A stretch of DNA of 13,822 nucleotides from Deltaproteobacteria bacterium. GTDB taxonomy: Bacteria > Desulfobacterota > Desulfomonilia > UBA1062. This document shows positions 13,566 to 13,822 of this stretch, piece after piece. A model generated the notes under the pieces. The model saw only the letters and a list, made by a program, of their open reading frames with translations. It was not told the DNA's origin and did no database searches. The first letter of the stretch is position 1; each line of letters starts with the position of its first letter. Where the stretch lies: the NCBI GenBank assembly GCA_023230665.1, contig JALNWY010000072.1, positions 1 to 13,822 on the forward strand, given 5' to 3'. Made by a program: the position numbers and the translations under genes.

Positions 13566-13822
13566 ATGGACGCGATCATGAAAAAAATATCATCGCTGTA
13601 TCCCGAGCATTCCTGGGAGCTCGTGAGCCGGCGGTCCGCCCGCAGCATCCATCGTCTTCTCAGGCAAGGAGAGGTCGAGTATTACGTAAAGCTCCTTTCA
13701 CCCCGTGCGCTTCCGGAAAGGCTGAGAAATCTCATCTCTCCCAAAACGCTGCGCGAGGCCGCGATGCTCGCCCGTCTGATGCACGCGGGTATACCGGTGC
13801 CCGAGGTCTGCGGGCATGTTCG
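13566..13822 (+). CDS. Lipopolysaccharide kinase-like protein (WaaP/Kdo kinase family), 5' part only
   Basis: Open at the right edge; 85 codons are visible. After a short N-terminus, EYYVKLLSPR (38-47) gives the strand with the candidate ATP-binding lysine K42. Then come ERLRNLISPKTLREAAMLARLM (51-72), with a likely helix-C glutamate E64, and the phrase AGIPVPEV (74-81), all typical of the Kdo/WaaP family of LPS core kinases (protein-kinase-like fold). These phosphorylate heptose or Kdo in the inner core, which fits the GT9 gene just upstream. Start ATG 13566 has AGAGG 5-6 bases upstream; ATG 13578 (MKKISS) is an alternative. A 7-codon frame (ATG 13543) ends in a TGATG overlap with this start. 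Catalytic-loop residues lie beyond the window, so activity cannot be judged. Confidence 0.8.
   Translation, partial: MDAIMKKISSLYPEHSWELVSRRSARSIHRLLRQGEVEYYVKLLSPRALPERLRNLISPKTLREAAMLARLMHAGIPVPEVCGHV

Noticed and set aside
1..13822. Mobile elements, CRISPR arrays, tRNA or rRNA genes
   Set aside because: No transposase or integrase, regularly spaced repeats, cloverleaf sequence or rRNA segment was seen on reading both strands by eye.

Overview
The window looks like chromosomal DNA of a Gram-negative bacterium, most likely a Desulfobacterota (former Deltaproteobacteria) type lineage. It is moderately GC-rich by eye. It encodes a six-domain ribosomal protein S1, a LysM envelope protein, a zinc-ribbon/DUF3426 protein, an HD-GYP response regulator, and lipopolysaccharide core genes (GT9 glycosyltransferase and WaaP/Kdo-type kinase). 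The lineage is inferred from gene content and style only; no rRNA or other taxonomic marker was available.

Layout. Positions 1-2401 hold two minus-strand genes: rpsA (its last few codons lie off the left edge) with a good sigma70-like promoter, and upstream of it a small hypothetical protein with a probable winged-helix fold. Divergent from that is a secreted LysM protein (2513-3490). It ends at a strong bidirectional terminator shared with a convergent single-domain PilZ protein (3549-3860, minus). A regulatory interval (3861-4148) carries the PilZ promoter, paired GCATGAAA repeats and the hpt promoter. hpt (hypoxanthine phosphoribosyltransferase) then overlaps a TTG-started zinc-ribbon/DUF3426 membrane protein. 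About 500 bases follow (5594-6093) with no convincing large gene, only A-tracts, one weak hairpin and one small candidate ORF.

Positions 6094-9611 form a tightly packed operon-like run: ruvX/yqgF, mltG, a REC-coiled coil-SHOCT response regulator and a REC-GAF-HD-GYP response regulator. Three of the four junctions overlap or are short, and no sensor kinase is visible. It ends near a hairpin terminator, opposite a convergent membrane-anchored coiled-coil protein (9730-10140, minus).

Positions 10268-13822 form a second plus-strand operon: a possible 30-residue leader ORF, a Gfo/Idh/MocA oxidoreductase, a radical SAM protein with a Cys-rich SPASM-like C-terminus, a GT9 heptosyltransferase-like enzyme, and the start of an LPS-kinase-like gene cut by the right edge. 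The radical SAM plus NAD(P)-dependent oxidoreductase pair inside an LPS core locus is the most interesting part of the window. It suggests an uncharacterised modification (for example deoxygenation or epimerisation) of a core sugar. That is inference from context; the substrate is not visible in the sequence.

Two cyclic-di-GMP related proteins (the PilZ reader and the HD-GYP phosphodiesterase) occur in the same window but in different transcription units.
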